Of a DNA stretch of 64,000 nucleotides, positions 18,192 through 27,251 are shown piece by piece (within the stretch, counting starts at the first letter, position 1; the number at the start of each line of letters is the position of its first letter). This DNA is from CALOCN01 sp942491735 (GTDB taxonomy: Bacteria; Eisenbacteria; RBG-16-71-46; JABDJR01). The position numbers and the translations under genes were made by a program. Below the pieces are notes generated by a model that was not told the origin of the DNA, searched no databases, and saw only the letters and a program-made list of their open reading frames with translations. The stretch is taken from assembly GCA_942491735.1 (NCBI GenBank), contig CALOCN010000008.1:248001-312000 (forward strand), in the 5' to 3' direction.

Positions 18192-19396
18192 GCGCTCTGG
18201 GCGAGCCAACGACGCGAGGCTTCGGCCATGAGAGCGACCCCGATCTCCAGCACGCCCTCGTCCGGGTTGAACCGGGGATGGTGGTGGGGAAACGCCTCAC
18301 CCTTGCGCGGCGCCGCGCCCACGAACGAGTAGCACCCGGGAACGAGTTCCTGATAGGCGGCGTGATCCTCGCCCCCCATGGAGGGATCGGCATCCATCAC
18401 GTTGCGCGCGCCGACGATATCCTTGGCCACCTCGCGCATGAACTCGGCCATCTTCGCGTCGTTCACCACCGCACCATGTTCCCGCACGATCTCGATGGAA
18501 GCCGAGGCGCCCAGGGCCTTGGCCACCCCGGTCACGATCTCCTTCACGCGTTTGGGTACACGCTTCCCCGCTTCCTTGCTGAAGGTGCGGATGGTTCCCT
18601 CCATGATCGCGTTGGGAGGAATGATGTTGAACGCGGTGCCGGCATGGATCTGGCCCACGGTCACCACCGCGGTGTCGACCGGGTTCACGTTGCGGGCCAC
18701 CACGCTCTGAAGAGCGGTGACGATCTGAGCCGCCGCCACCACAGGGTCCACCGACTGGTGGGGGTACGCGGCATGCCCGCCCTTGCCGGTCACGGTAATC
18801 CTGAAACGGTCCACCGCGGCCATGCAGGGACCGGTCAACGCACCGATCTTCCCCACCGGCATGGTGTTCCAGATGTGATAACCCAGGACCGCGTCCACTT
18901 TGGGAGACGACATGATGCCCTTGGCGATCATCTCGCCGGCGCCGTTGAGCCCTTCCTCGGCCGGTTGGAAGTTGAGCTTGACCCGGCCCTGACGGGGTCG
19001 CTCGGCGACCAGCGACTTGGCGGTGCCCAGGAGAATCGCGGTGTGAAAGTCGTGTCCGCAGGCATGCATCCGTCCCGGGTGAGTGCTGCGATAGGGGACC
19101 GGGTTCTCTTCCTCGATGGGCAGGGCATCCAGGTCGCAGCGCACCATCAGGGTGCGACCGGACTTGTCCTCACCGTCAATGAGCGCGGTGACTCCGGTAC
19201 CGGCCAGGGTTTTTGGCTTCAACCCCAGCTCCTTGAGGTGCAGCCGCACCAACTCGGAGGTTCGTTTCTCCTCGAAGCCCAACTCGGGGTGCTGGTGAAC
19301 GTCCCGGCGCAACGCCACGAGTTCCTTCTTGCTGACAGGTCCGGACTTCTTCATGAGGAGACGGACGTCTCCGTTCCCGGTGGCTTTCGAGGGCAT
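18188..19396 (-). CDS. M20-family amidohydrolase/aminoacylase
   Basis: 402-residue M20D metallohydrolase, the family of N-acyl-amino-acid and indole-3-acetyl-amino-acid hydrolases. The di-metal site is visible: HACGHD (111-116), QPAEEG (glutamates at 147-148), GYHIWN (H174) and a late FPHHHPRF. A dimerisation domain (FRITVTGKGGHAAYPHQSVDPV) is present. The first 20 residues are an unusual polar extension. AAGGAG precedes the ATG at 19396. Four-base overlap with the DUF2156 gene suggests a shared pathway that releases and moves amino acids; that is inference. Confidence 0.9.
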   Translation of the reverse strand: MPSKATGNGDVRLLMKKSGPVSKKELVALRRDVHQHPELGFEEKRTSELVRLHLKELGLKPKTLAGTGVTALIDGEDKSGRTLMVRCDLDALPIEEENPVPYRSTHPGRMHACGHDFHTAILLGTAKSLVAERPRQGRVKLNFQPAEEGLNGAGEMIAKGIMSSPKVDAVLGYHIWNTMPVGKIGALTGPCMAAVDRFRITVTGKGGHAAYPHQSVDPVVAAAQIVTALQSVVARNVNPVDTAVVTVGQIHAGTAFNIIPPNAIMEGTIRTFSKEAGKRVPKRVKEIVTGVAKALGASASIEIVREHGAVVNDAKMAEFMREVAKDIVGARNVMDADPSMGGEDHAAYQELVPGCYSFVGAAPRKGEAFPHHHPRFNPDEGVLEIGVALMAEASRRWLAQSA

Positions 19397-19447
19397 CGGT
19401 TTCGTTCTCCTTGGGGCATGCGGTAGGGCGAATCGAGGTGGATAGCG

Positions 19448-19453
19448 TACCAT
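19448..19453 (+). promoter_or_regulatory. -10 element of a probable leaderless promoter
   Basis: TACCAT, seven bases before the ATG at 19461, with no Shine-Dalgarno between. No good -35 is seen. Same architecture as at 3042, 44355 and 47048. Confidence 0.4.
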
Positions 19454-19460
19454 TGCCCGC

Positions 19461-19826
19461 ATGCGAATCCACCACGTCCAGATCGGGGTGCCACCGGAGG
19501 CCGAAGCCACGGTGGTGAGCGCGTTCTACGAGGGCGTTCTGGGCCTTGCCGCCATCCCGAAACCACCGGAATCCAAGCGCCCCGGGTGGTGGTTCCGAGC
19601 CGGTGAGGTGGAACTCCATATTGGGATCGAGGCACAGGACACGCCACCCCGGCGCGCCCACACCGCCCTCCAGGTCCAGGACTGGGACGCGCTCAAGGGC
19701 CGGGCCGAGGCCGCGGGCGCTCCGGTGGACGCGGCCAGTCCGTTGGAGGGTTGCCGCCGCTTCCACACCCGGGACCCCTATGGGAACCGGCTGGAGATCC
19801 TCGAAGGGGCCCCCACCGCCTCCTGA
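19461..19826 (+). CDS. VOC-family (glyoxalase/bleomycin resistance fold) protein
   Basis: 121 residues with one pair of vicinal-oxygen-chelate beta-alpha-beta modules. Probable metal ligands are the histidine of MRIHHVQIGV, E/H in VELHIGIE, H in RRAHTALQV and the terminal RDPYGNRLEILEG, which is the classic VOC end. Substrate unknown. Cytoplasmic. Start ATG at 19461 lies seven bases behind a -10 element. Confidence 0.88.
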   Translation: MRIHHVQIGVPPEAEATVVSAFYEGVLGLAAIPKPPESKRPGWWFRAGEVELHIGIEAQDTPPRRAHTALQVQDWDALKGRAEAAGAPVDAASPLEGCRRFHTRDPYGNRLEILEGAPTAS

Positions 19827-20035
19827 CCCCCGCCGACGCAGCGGTCATCCTGCGATCGGGTCCCGCGCAGGCCCGATTGTCACCGGTTCGTCATGGAATC
19901 GGCCCCTTGCCGTCACGGAACTGCCATCCGAACGCCCCCCGTGTCCGCGAAACTCCCCTCCGACGCGGGCGCCCTCCCTCTTGGGTGACCGTGGATCCCC
20001 CCCCGGAAATCAATACTCCCAGGAGGTTGCTACGC

Positions 20036-20650
20036 ATGCTGAACATCCTTCGAGGTGTCCTGGTCGGCGCGCTGACGGTCCTTTCCGTCGGAAACGCCAT
20101 GGCAGGGACGCCGGATGCATCGATGAGCGACGTTCCGAACGTCACTGTTTCGCCGGGGGGAACGATCGACTACGTCGTCACGGTCCGTGACAACGGTGGC
20201 TCGCCCCTCTCCAATGCCTGGGTCGAGATCCGGATGTCCCCCGCCGCCAACGCGTTGGTGTGCTGGTGCGCCGGTCAGGCCAACCCCAGCGTCTTTGCCC
20301 TCACCGGTGCCGGGGGTGAAGCGGTCTTCGCCCTTTCCGGCGGCGGTTGCATTGATCCCGCGCTACTGGGCGGGACGGTTGCCGAGATCTACGTGGACGG
20401 CGGTCTCCTCACCGCGGTCGGCGTGGTGAGCCCGGATGCCGTGGACAACGGCGGGTTGCTTCCGACCTCCGGTTGGAATCCCGGCGGCCAGTGCTCGGTG
20501 GGTCTCTCCGACGCCACGTTCCACACCGGTCCCATCGCGTCCGGTGCCTACTCCTACTGCACCGACATCGACTCCGATCTGGCGGTGACCCTCACCGACG
20601 CGGTCATCCTGACCCAGCCCATTTCGCAGGGCGCCTCCTGCGATCAGTAG
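20036..20650 (+). CDS. exported Ig-like protein with dockerin-like calcium motif
   Basis: 204 residues: signal peptide (GVLVGALTVLSVGNAMAG), an Ig-like beta-sandwich (TVSPGGTIDYVVTVRDNGGSPLSNAWVEIR), cysteines in pairs, and a C-terminal DIDSDLAVTLTDAVILTQ segment like a single dockerin/EF-hand calcium loop. AGGAGG precedes the ATG at 20036. It lies 40 bases upstream of another exported protein, so both may be co-expressed surface components. Family unnamed. Confidence 0.75.
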   Translation: MLNILRGVLVGALTVLSVGNAMAGTPDASMSDVPNVTVSPGGTIDYVVTVRDNGGSPLSNAWVEIRMSPAANALVCWCAGQANPSVFALTGAGGEAVFALSGGGCIDPALLGGTVAEIYVDGGLLTAVGVVSPDAVDNGGLLPTSGWNPGGQCSVGLSDATFHTGPIASGAYSYCTDIDSDLAVTLTDAVILTQPISQGASCDQ

Positions 20651-20690
20651 AACTCGCCAAGGCTTACTCGGCAACTGGAGGTTACGAAAC

Positions 20691-22460
20691 ATGAAGAGCA
20701 AGCTGACCTTGGGCAAAGGCCTGCGAGTCCTGTTCGCGGGTCTTGCCACGGTGGCTTTCGCGGCACCGGCCGCGGCGCAGAACGACACCACGCTGGTTAT
20801 CGACGGCAACGTCTTCTTTGACAGCGGCGGCGGTTCCGTCTACTCGAGCGATTCGGGATTCTGCCAGAGCCTCAATGGCGGCCTGGGCGGGATCCTGAGC
20901 ACCACCTCGCTGTCCGACAGCGTTTTCACCGACAACATCGACGCCAACCCCCTCCTGACGGACCCCAAGGGCATCAACTCGCCCGACTTCTCGCCTACCG
21001 TGGGAAGCCCGGTGCTGGCCGACAACGGCAAGGTGCTCAAGCGGGTCTCGGATCTCGATCCCTGGTTCCAGGATGTCTGTTACGCAGGCGCCGTGCCTCC
21101 GACCGGCGGGGACCCGGCCAAGGACTGGACCAAGGGTTGGACCTACTACAACTACGACGGCGGTTTCGGACGGACCGACATCGACACGACCAGGACCTCG
21201 GTGGTCATCACCACCCGGGTGCAGAGTGACACCACGTGGACCAACACGACCAACATCGTGCTGATTGGCCGGGTCGCGGTGGACTCGACGGTCACCCTGA
21301 CCATCGAGCCGGGCACGGTCATTCTGGGCTCCGGTCCGGGCACCTACCTGGTCGTGGAGCGGGGCGGGAAGATCAACGCGGTGGGTACTGCCGCCGAGCC
21401 GATCATCTTCACCTCCGGCGCACGCTGGCAGGACGGTGATCAGTTCCCGGGCGACTGGGGCGGCCTGGTCATCCATGGCTCCGCGGTCGCCAACTGTGCG
21501 CCCGTCGATACGGTGGGTACCGGCACCAACCCCCAGGGTTGTGGGATTACCGATGCGACCCTGGACTGCCTCTCCGAGGGGGGTGCGGGAAGCTTCGGTC
21601 GTGACGACGATTCCAGCAACGAGGGGATCATGCGCTACGCCCGGGTCGAGTACGCCGGACAGGAGATCGCGGTCGATAACGAACTCAACGCCTTCACCTG
21701 GAACGCGGTGGGCAGCGGGACGACCATGGAGTATCTCCAGGCTCATCTCGGCACGGACGATCTGTTCGAGTGGTTCGGCGGCGTGGGTCGGGCCCGCTAC
21801 CTCGTGGGTACCGGTGGCCAGGACGACGGCCTCGATTGGCAGATGGGCTACCGCGGCATGGTCCAGTTCGCGGTGATCCAGAAGCAGACCGCGATCGTCC
21901 AGGGCGCCTCGACCGATTCCGGTATCGAGGCCGACAACAACGAGTTCGACAACGATTGCGGTTCGCGCTCGGCCGCCTACGTGGCCAACGTGACCCTGGT
22001 CGGCGCCGTCAACGGCGGTGGTCGTGGTGCGCGGTTCCGCCGCGGCACCGCAGTGCACCTGTTGAACTCGGTGGTGATGGACTTCCCGAGCAACGAGCTT
22101 CGGGTCGAGGGTTCCTCGACCTTCGCCAACTGCCCGGGGGCCCAGCTCGCCGATCTGACCTGCAACACCACCGCGGCCAACGACCCGGTGCTGGGTAACC
22201 GGTTCGTCGCCATGGCGGCCCCGAACCCCACCGCCGCGGCCTCGACCATCTCGTTCCAGCTCCCCGCGTCCGGAAACGTGAAGGTGCAGATCTTCGACGT
22301 GAACGGCCGCCTCGTGCAAACGGTTGCCGACGGTCCCATGACCGAAGGCAGCCACAATGTCCGATGGGACGCCCGTGACGTGACCGGCGGCATGTACTTC
22401 TATGCCGTGGTCACCGATGAAGGCGAGCGCACCACCGGAAAGATCGTGGTGCAGCGCTGA
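20691..22460 (+). CDS. exported beta-helix protein with FlgD-like/T9SS-like C-terminal domain
   Basis: 589 residues. Signal peptide ending PAAAQN; a region repeating TLTIEPGTVI-type strands expected of right-handed beta-helix surface proteins; and a C-terminal about 85-residue module (APNPTAAASTISFQLPASG ... FDVNGRLVQTV ... GGMYFYAVV ... GKIVVQR) matching the type IX secretion sorting/FlgD-Ig-like domain. Probably secreted and surface-anchored. GGAGG precedes the ATG. It is followed by a strong hairpin, then the TonB receptor gene. Confidence 0.85.
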   Translation: MKSKLTLGKGLRVLFAGLATVAFAAPAAAQNDTTLVIDGNVFFDSGGGSVYSSDSGFCQSLNGGLGGILSTTSLSDSVFTDNIDANPLLTDPKGINSPDFSPTVGSPVLADNGKVLKRVSDLDPWFQDVCYAGAVPPTGGDPAKDWTKGWTYYNYDGGFGRTDIDTTRTSVVITTRVQSDTTWTNTTNIVLIGRVAVDSTVTLTIEPGTVILGSGPGTYLVVERGGKINAVGTAAEPIIFTSGARWQDGDQFPGDWGGLVIHGSAVANCAPVDTVGTGTNPQGCGITDATLDCLSEGGAGSFGRDDDSSNEGIMRYARVEYAGQEIAVDNELNAFTWNAVGSGTTMEYLQAHLGTDDLFEWFGGVGRARYLVGTGGQDDGLDWQMGYRGMVQFAVIQKQTAIVQGASTDSGIEADNNEFDNDCGSRSAAYVANVTLVGAVNGGGRGARFRRGTAVHLLNSVVMDFPSNELRVEGSSTFANCPGAQLADLTCNTTAANDPVLGNRFVAMAAPNPTAAASTISFQLPASGNVKVQIFDVNGRLVQTVADGPMTEGSHNVRWDARDVTGGMYFYAVVTDEGERTTGKIVVQR

Positions 22461-22619
22461 CGTGCATCGCGATTCTCGACGCTTCGCAACAGGTTATGCA
22501 CCCAGTGCCCTGCAACGGGTATCGGTAGACGCTTGAAGGCGCGTCCATGGTTCGAAACGGCCCCGACCAGCCCGAACTTGTCGGCGGACCGCGGACGGAA
22601 CGACGGCCCGAAGGCACCC

Positions 22620-22650
22620 GGGGAAGGGGCGGCACTGCCGCCTCTTCCCC
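22620..22650 (+). terminator. strong hairpin terminator
   Basis: A 14-bp stem (22620-22633 with 22637-22650, one G.T pair, 3-base loop) lies 160 bases past the beta-helix gene and before the TonB receptor. The following ACCTTCATTTCG is only weakly T-rich. The rest of 22461-22717 shows no gene. Confidence 0.55.
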
Positions 22651-22717
22651 ACCTTCATTTCGCTCAGTTGCGTGAGAACCATACGGTTCTCCATGGACCC
22701 CGAACCAGGAGGAACAC

Positions 22718-25579
22718 GTGCGGATGACGAAGTTCCATCGGTCGCCCCCGGCGATCGTACGGCTTCTCGTTCTGCCGATGGCCGTCCTGACCATGGTGAC
22801 ACCCCCCCCGGTGAACGCTGCAGACGAGAGAGGGACACTGAAAGGACGCATCCTGAATGCCGAGACCCGGGAAGCCCTGGGTTTCGCCAACGTGATCCTG
22901 TTCCGGATCACGCCGGAGCAACCGGACGGAGTCCCCGCGGGGGGTGCCATGGGTACGGCCGAAGGCACCTATGAAGTCCAAGTGGAACCCGGTAGCTACC
23001 GGGTGCTGTTTACCTATGTGTCCTACGAGACCTACGAGCTGAGGGTCACGGTGGAGCCGGGCAAGACGGTCGTCGCGGACGGCCTCCTGCCGGAAGCGGC
23101 AATTTCCGTCCAGAAGGTCACCGTGACCGCGAAAGCGATCGAGACATCCGGGGCCTCCATGCGGGCCAAGCTGCGAACGGAGGGAGCGGTCAACGACGCC
23201 ATCACCTCCGACGAGATCAGCAAGACCACGGACAAGAACGCGGCCGAGGCGCTGCAGCGCGTGACCGGGGTTTCCGTGGTCGACGGAAAGTACGTGTACG
23301 TACGGGGTCTTGGCGAGCGGTACAGCTCGACCAGCGTCAACGGAACCCAGGTCGGGACGCCGGAGCCCAACAAACGCGTGGTTCCGTTGGATCTGTTCCC
23401 CTCGGGCGTCCTGGACAACATCGTGGTCCAGAAGACGTACACCCCCGATCTCCCGGGCGAGTTCGCCGGGGCCCAGATCAACGTCAACACCAAGGACTTC
23501 GTGGAGGGCACGAGCTTCAAGCAGACCCTCTCCCTGGGCTACTCCGCCGCGGGCGCCAACCCCTACCAGGGATACCAGGGGGGAAGCCTGGACTGGCTCG
23601 GCTTCGACGACGGCACCCGGGCCATCCCGGACGCGGTGAGGGCGATCAGCGTTCCCGGGATCCCGATCAGCAAGTTCACCGTGGAGACGGCGGACCTCGT
23701 TGGCGCGGCGACCTCGTTCTCCAACGTCTGGACCCCCGCCAACCAGTCCCAGAATCCCAACTTCAGCTACTCCGGGGTCTTCAGCGGCGGGACGCGGTTG
23801 TTCGGCAAGCGGGCCGGACTCCTCCTCTCGGCAAGCCTGGGCAACAACTTCGACAGCAGCGCCCGCATCCAACGATTCTACGAGGCGACCAGTGAACCCC
23901 GGTTCCTCTACGACGTCTCCGAATCGGAACGCACCGTGCTGGGTGGCCTCACCGGGAACTTCACCCAGGGGCTTCGCGAGAAGGACAAGCTCAAGGTCAA
24001 TCTCCTCTATACCAGGAACTCCGAGGACCGGGTGCTGGTCACCACCGGTCCCAACTACAACCGGGGAACCGACGCCTACACCCAGAACATCCTCTCCTAC
24101 GTGGAACGGGGATTGTTCTCCGGGACACTGCAGGGGGAGCACCACATCTTCCTGAAGTCGGAGATGAAGTGGGCGGTCGGATACTCCCAGGCCGAGCGCA
24201 ACGAGCCCGACCGGCGGCGCACGGTGTTCGAGATCGAACCGAGCGGAGCGGTGGGCCTGGGGGCCGGGTCCCAGTACCCGTTCACCCGGGTCTTCGGGGA
24301 GAGTGACGAGACCGCACGCACCCAGCGCCTCGACTGGACCATCCCTCTCCTGGATCGGGACTCCGCCTCCGCGACAAAGTTCAAGCTGGGCTACCACCAC
24401 AACACCCTGGACCGGTCGTCCTCCTACCGACGCTTCGGCTTCAAGATCCGGGCCTACTGTATCCGCGGCGAGTGCATCGATCCCAACGACCCGGCCGAGA
24501 CCCTGCTCTCGGAAGACAACCTGCGTGGGCGCTACTTCGAGATGGAGGAGACCACCCGCGGCAACGACGCCTACTCCGCCGACCGGGAATCCGATGCAGC
24601 CTATGGCATGTTGGACTTTCCCCTGCTACGTACCTTCCGGGTGGTTACCGGGGTTCGTTACGAGAAGTCGCTGCAGAACGTGGAGGCGGGCAGCCCCTGG
24701 ATCAACGAACCGACCGTCTCCTATATCAAGCAGGGAGACGAGGAGTGGCTGCCCTCGGTCAACGTGACCTGGCGTCCCAACCGGAAGCACAACGTCCGGG
24801 CGGCCTATTCCCGGACCCTCAATCGTCCGGAGCTGCGCGAGTTGAGCCCGTTCGACATCATCAACTACGAGACCGGCTGGTCCGAGTCGGGAAGCCCGGG
24901 CCTGGAGACGGCGACCATCCGCAACTACGACCTGCGCTGGGAACACTATCCGCTGCCGGGCGAGTTCATCAGCTTCGGTCTGTTCCGCAAGGACTTCGAC
25001 CGTCCCATCCAGCGGCTGCTGACCCCGGACGTGACCGGGTACCGCACGACCCCGAGCAACGCGGCCAGCGGCCTGATCCAGGGTTTCGAGACCGAAGCTC
25101 GCGTCTCGATTCTCAGTGTCTATCGGCTCTTCGATTGGATGGTGGATCTGGGGGGGAGCGACGGATCCATGAGTTATCTGAACTGGGGTCTGGTCCTGAA
25201 CTACAGCCAAGTGGACTCGCGGTCCGTGTTCGAGGGGGGCGGTACCCTGCCCTTCATCGGCCAGTCGGACTACTCGTTCAACGCGGGCATCTACTACAAC
25301 AAGAAGCGATGGGACAGCTCGCTCCTGCTCAAGAAGTTCGGCCCGCGCATGGATCAGTTTGGTCTCGGTGTGCTGCCCAACATCTTCGAGTTTCCGCGCA
25401 CGGACCTGGACTTCACCCTGGCCTACCGTGCGTCCCATAGCACCCGGATCAAGCTCGCGGCCAAGAATCTCCTCGATCAGCGCACGGAGTACTGGCAGGG
25501 CGATCTGCTCACCCAGGCCTACGAGAGCGGACGCAGCATCTCCATTGGGGTGACCTATGCACCCGAGAACAGCAACTGA
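22718..25579 (+). CDS. TonB-dependent receptor with carboxypeptidase-like N-terminal domain
   Basis: 953-residue outer-membrane receptor. Order: signal peptide; carboxypeptidase-D regulatory-like domain (LKGRILNAETREALGFANVILF ... VLFTYVSYETYEL); plug domain (TTDKNAAEALQRVTGVSVV, VYVRGLGERYSSTSVNGT, LFPSGVLDNIVVQKTYTPDLPGEFAG); then a large barrel. It takes up a large substrate (siderophore, glycan or peptide; not determinable) using TonB energy. GTG at 22718 is chosen for an AGGAGG five bases upstream; the ATG at 22724 is possible. The gene 8 bases downstream is probably co-transcribed. Confidence 0.93.
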   Translation: MRMTKFHRSPPAIVRLLVLPMAVLTMVTPPPVNAADERGTLKGRILNAETREALGFANVILFRITPEQPDGVPAGGAMGTAEGTYEVQVEPGSYRVLFTYVSYETYELRVTVEPGKTVVADGLLPEAAISVQKVTVTAKAIETSGASMRAKLRTEGAVNDAITSDEISKTTDKNAAEALQRVTGVSVVDGKYVYVRGLGERYSSTSVNGTQVGTPEPNKRVVPLDLFPSGVLDNIVVQKTYTPDLPGEFAGAQINVNTKDFVEGTSFKQTLSLGYSAAGANPYQGYQGGSLDWLGFDDGTRAIPDAVRAISVPGIPISKFTVETADLVGAATSFSNVWTPANQSQNPNFSYSGVFSGGTRLFGKRAGLLLSASLGNNFDSSARIQRFYEATSEPRFLYDVSESERTVLGGLTGNFTQGLREKDKLKVNLLYTRNSEDRVLVTTGPNYNRGTDAYTQNILSYVERGLFSGTLQGEHHIFLKSEMKWAVGYSQAERNEPDRRRTVFEIEPSGAVGLGAGSQYPFTRVFGESDETARTQRLDWTIPLLDRDSASATKFKLGYHHNTLDRSSSYRRFGFKIRAYCIRGECIDPNDPAETLLSEDNLRGRYFEMEETTRGNDAYSADRESDAAYGMLDFPLLRTFRVVTGVRYEKSLQNVEAGSPWINEPTVSYIKQGDEEWLPSVNVTWRPNRKHNVRAAYSRTLNRPELRELSPFDIINYETGWSESGSPGLETATIRNYDLRWEHYPLPGEFISFGLFRKDFDRPIQRLLTPDVTGYRTTPSNAASGLIQGFETEARVSILSVYRLFDWMVDLGGSDGSMSYLNWGLVLNYSQVDSRSVFEGGGTLPFIGQSDYSFNAGIYYNKKRWDSSLLLKKFGPRMDQFGLGVLPNIFEFPRTDLDFTLAYRASHSTRIKLAAKNLLDQRTEYWQGDLLTQAYESGRSISIGVTYAPENSN

Positions 25580-25587
25580 GGCAGACG

Positions 25588-26478
25588 ATGATTCAACGCA
25601 ACAAGACGACCGACGAACCGCATCGATTGGTCCCCGAGCACAAGGCGACGTGGATCGTGCCCCTGATGGGTGCGATCGCGTTGGCCCTGGCCATCCTGGT
25701 CCTGCTCCGTTTCGGGAACCCGGACGGCCAGGACACGGGGGCGGTGATCCCCGCCGACTTCGATCAGGCGATCCCGGTCACGGTGAGTCGACCGGCCGTT
25801 GCTGCCCGGCCGGCCGTCCACACCGGCGCCGCCGTTCCCTACTCCGCCGCCCGCGCCGGGATGCCGAGGGTGCACGGCGAGGCCGAGTGGAACTTTGCCC
25901 GCCCCGAGGCGGGGGATCCGGACTGGGAGGACTACCGGGAAATGCTGCGGACGCTCTACCGCTCCTCGGTCGAGAACAGCGCCGGGTTCGATGTTCCCTA
26001 CGACCCCGAATGGCGGGCCGAGCTGACCGGCCGGCGCGAGGCCCCATTGCATGACCTGGGCCTCCTGGGGGGTGCGGGATCCGTGGAACAGCTCGTGGAG
26101 TTCATGGTCATCGCCCTCGAAGCGGGGGACAAGGACATGCTGCGGGACCTCCGGCTCAAGCGGGAGGAGTTCCTCTACGTCTTCTGGCCCGAGATGCCGC
26201 GAAGCCGCCCCTTCCTGAGGATTCCCCCGGACGAGGCCTGGTCCTTCCACTATGCCTCGTCGCGCAAGGGGATGCAGGAAACGGTGGAGCAGTTCGGCGG
26301 CCGACACCTCGAGATCCGCAACATCCGGCTGGGCGAGGTCCGGGAGTTCACCAACTTCCGCATCCTGCGCGACGTGGTGATCACCCTCAAGGACATCGAC
26401 ACCGGCGAGACGCTGGAGATGCATCACTCCATTACCGAGTGCAAGGGGAAGTTCAAGGTGTACATGTACGCCGTCTAG
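25588..26478 (+). CDS. single-pass membrane protein paired with the TonB receptor
   Basis: 296 residues: short polar N-terminus, one membrane helix (IVPLMGAIALALAILVLL, about 23-40), an Ala/Pro linker, then a soluble domain with YREMLRTLYRSSVENSAG, LKREEFLYVFWPEMP and TGETLEMHHSITECKGKFKVYMY. No recognised family. Eight bases after the TonB receptor stop, so probably one transcript; it may help the receptor or process its cargo on the periplasmic side. That role is inference. Confidence 0.75.
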   Translation: MIQRNKTTDEPHRLVPEHKATWIVPLMGAIALALAILVLLRFGNPDGQDTGAVIPADFDQAIPVTVSRPAVAARPAVHTGAAVPYSAARAGMPRVHGEAEWNFARPEAGDPDWEDYREMLRTLYRSSVENSAGFDVPYDPEWRAELTGRREAPLHDLGLLGGAGSVEQLVEFMVIALEAGDKDMLRDLRLKREEFLYVFWPEMPRSRPFLRIPPDEAWSFHYASSRKGMQETVEQFGGRHLEIRNIRLGEVREFTNFRILRDVVITLKDIDTGETLEMHHSITECKGKFKVYMYAV

Positions 26479-26485
26479 GAGTTTT

Positions 26486-26545
26486 GGGGGGCGGGGCCGA
26501 GGAAGCTCGAGCCAGGAATCTCAGGGCCGAATCGTCCCGCCCCCC
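26486..26545. terminator. possible terminator, long-loop G/C hairpin
   Basis: GGGGGGCGGG (26486-26495) pairs with CCCGCCCCCC (26536-26545) around a 40-base loop, eight bases past the TonB-operon stop. No clean T-run, so weak as a terminator. Confidence 0.35.
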
Positions 26546-26631
26546 ATTCATTGTCCACGATGTGTATGCGCGTGGCGAGGGTCATGAGTAGGGCCGGGGG
26601 GCTCTCATTGACTCGAGCCCGCGCAGCTCGA

Positions 26632-26659
26632 GGGCCCCGCGGTTTCGGCCGCGGGGCCC
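26632..26659. terminator. strong hairpin between convergent genes
   Basis: GGGCCCCGCGG (26632-26642) pairs with CCGCGGGGCCC (26649-26659) around TTTCGG, followed on the plus strand by ATTTCTAT. It directly abuts the stop of the MFS pseudogene and could act on both strands. Gap 26479-26663 otherwise holds nothing I can identify. Confidence 0.5.
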
Positions 26660-26663
26660 ATTT

Positions 26664-27168
26664 CTATGCGTCCGTGGGTCCGGGTGTGTCGGGGTAGCCG
26701 TGCCGGGTCAGCCAGTACGCACCGCCCGAAACAAGGGCCATGCCGGCAATCGTTCCCCACACGGCGGGCGGGTTGTCCCCCCAGAGATCCAGCAGGACCC
26801 CTCCCAGGAAGGGTCCGGCCGACCATCCGAACGAGGAGGTGAGCCCGTAGATCCCCATGTATCGGCCCATGCGGTTGTCCGGGCGCCGGCCACCGGTTGG
26901 TAGAGGGCCCCCGCGACATAGGAAAAGACGAGAACCGCGGCGCAGACCCAGAACCCGGCCCCCAGGAAGACCACCCCGGCCATGAGGAGAAACGAGATGG
27001 ATCGGGTGCCCTGTCCCAGGGCCATGAGCCGAACCCGCCCCATGCGGTCGGAAAGGTCACCCGCGTAGCCCTGGACCGCGGAGCGGATGATCGCCGTGGT
27101 GGATCGTAGGAGTGGAAGAGCCGGACACCGGTAACGATCAATCTCTGGATCATGGGGACGCCGAGCAT
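26664..27168 (-). pseudogene. MFS transporter remnant (frameshifted and internally deleted)
   Basis: Two reading frames together spell an MFS protein's middle and C-terminal end. One frame carries SAVQGYAGDLSDRMGRVRLMALG, a motif-A-like loop, and two helices ending GALYQPVAGA. The other begins PDNRMGRYMGIYGLTSSFG and ends DTPGPTDA. The frame breaks near 26880, where family members continue through a short ADLAP-like loop, so a small deletion or indel is likely. Only about 160 residues remain of the usual 400; the N-terminal helices are largely missing. A sequencing error could explain the frameshift but not the missing half. Confidence 0.7.
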
Positions 27169-27251
27169 ACGTGCTGGTGTAGCATCTTGACCATGAGCCC
27201 AACCGCACCCAGCAATCGAACGTCGGTACGCCGCGCGACCCGCCCTGCTCC

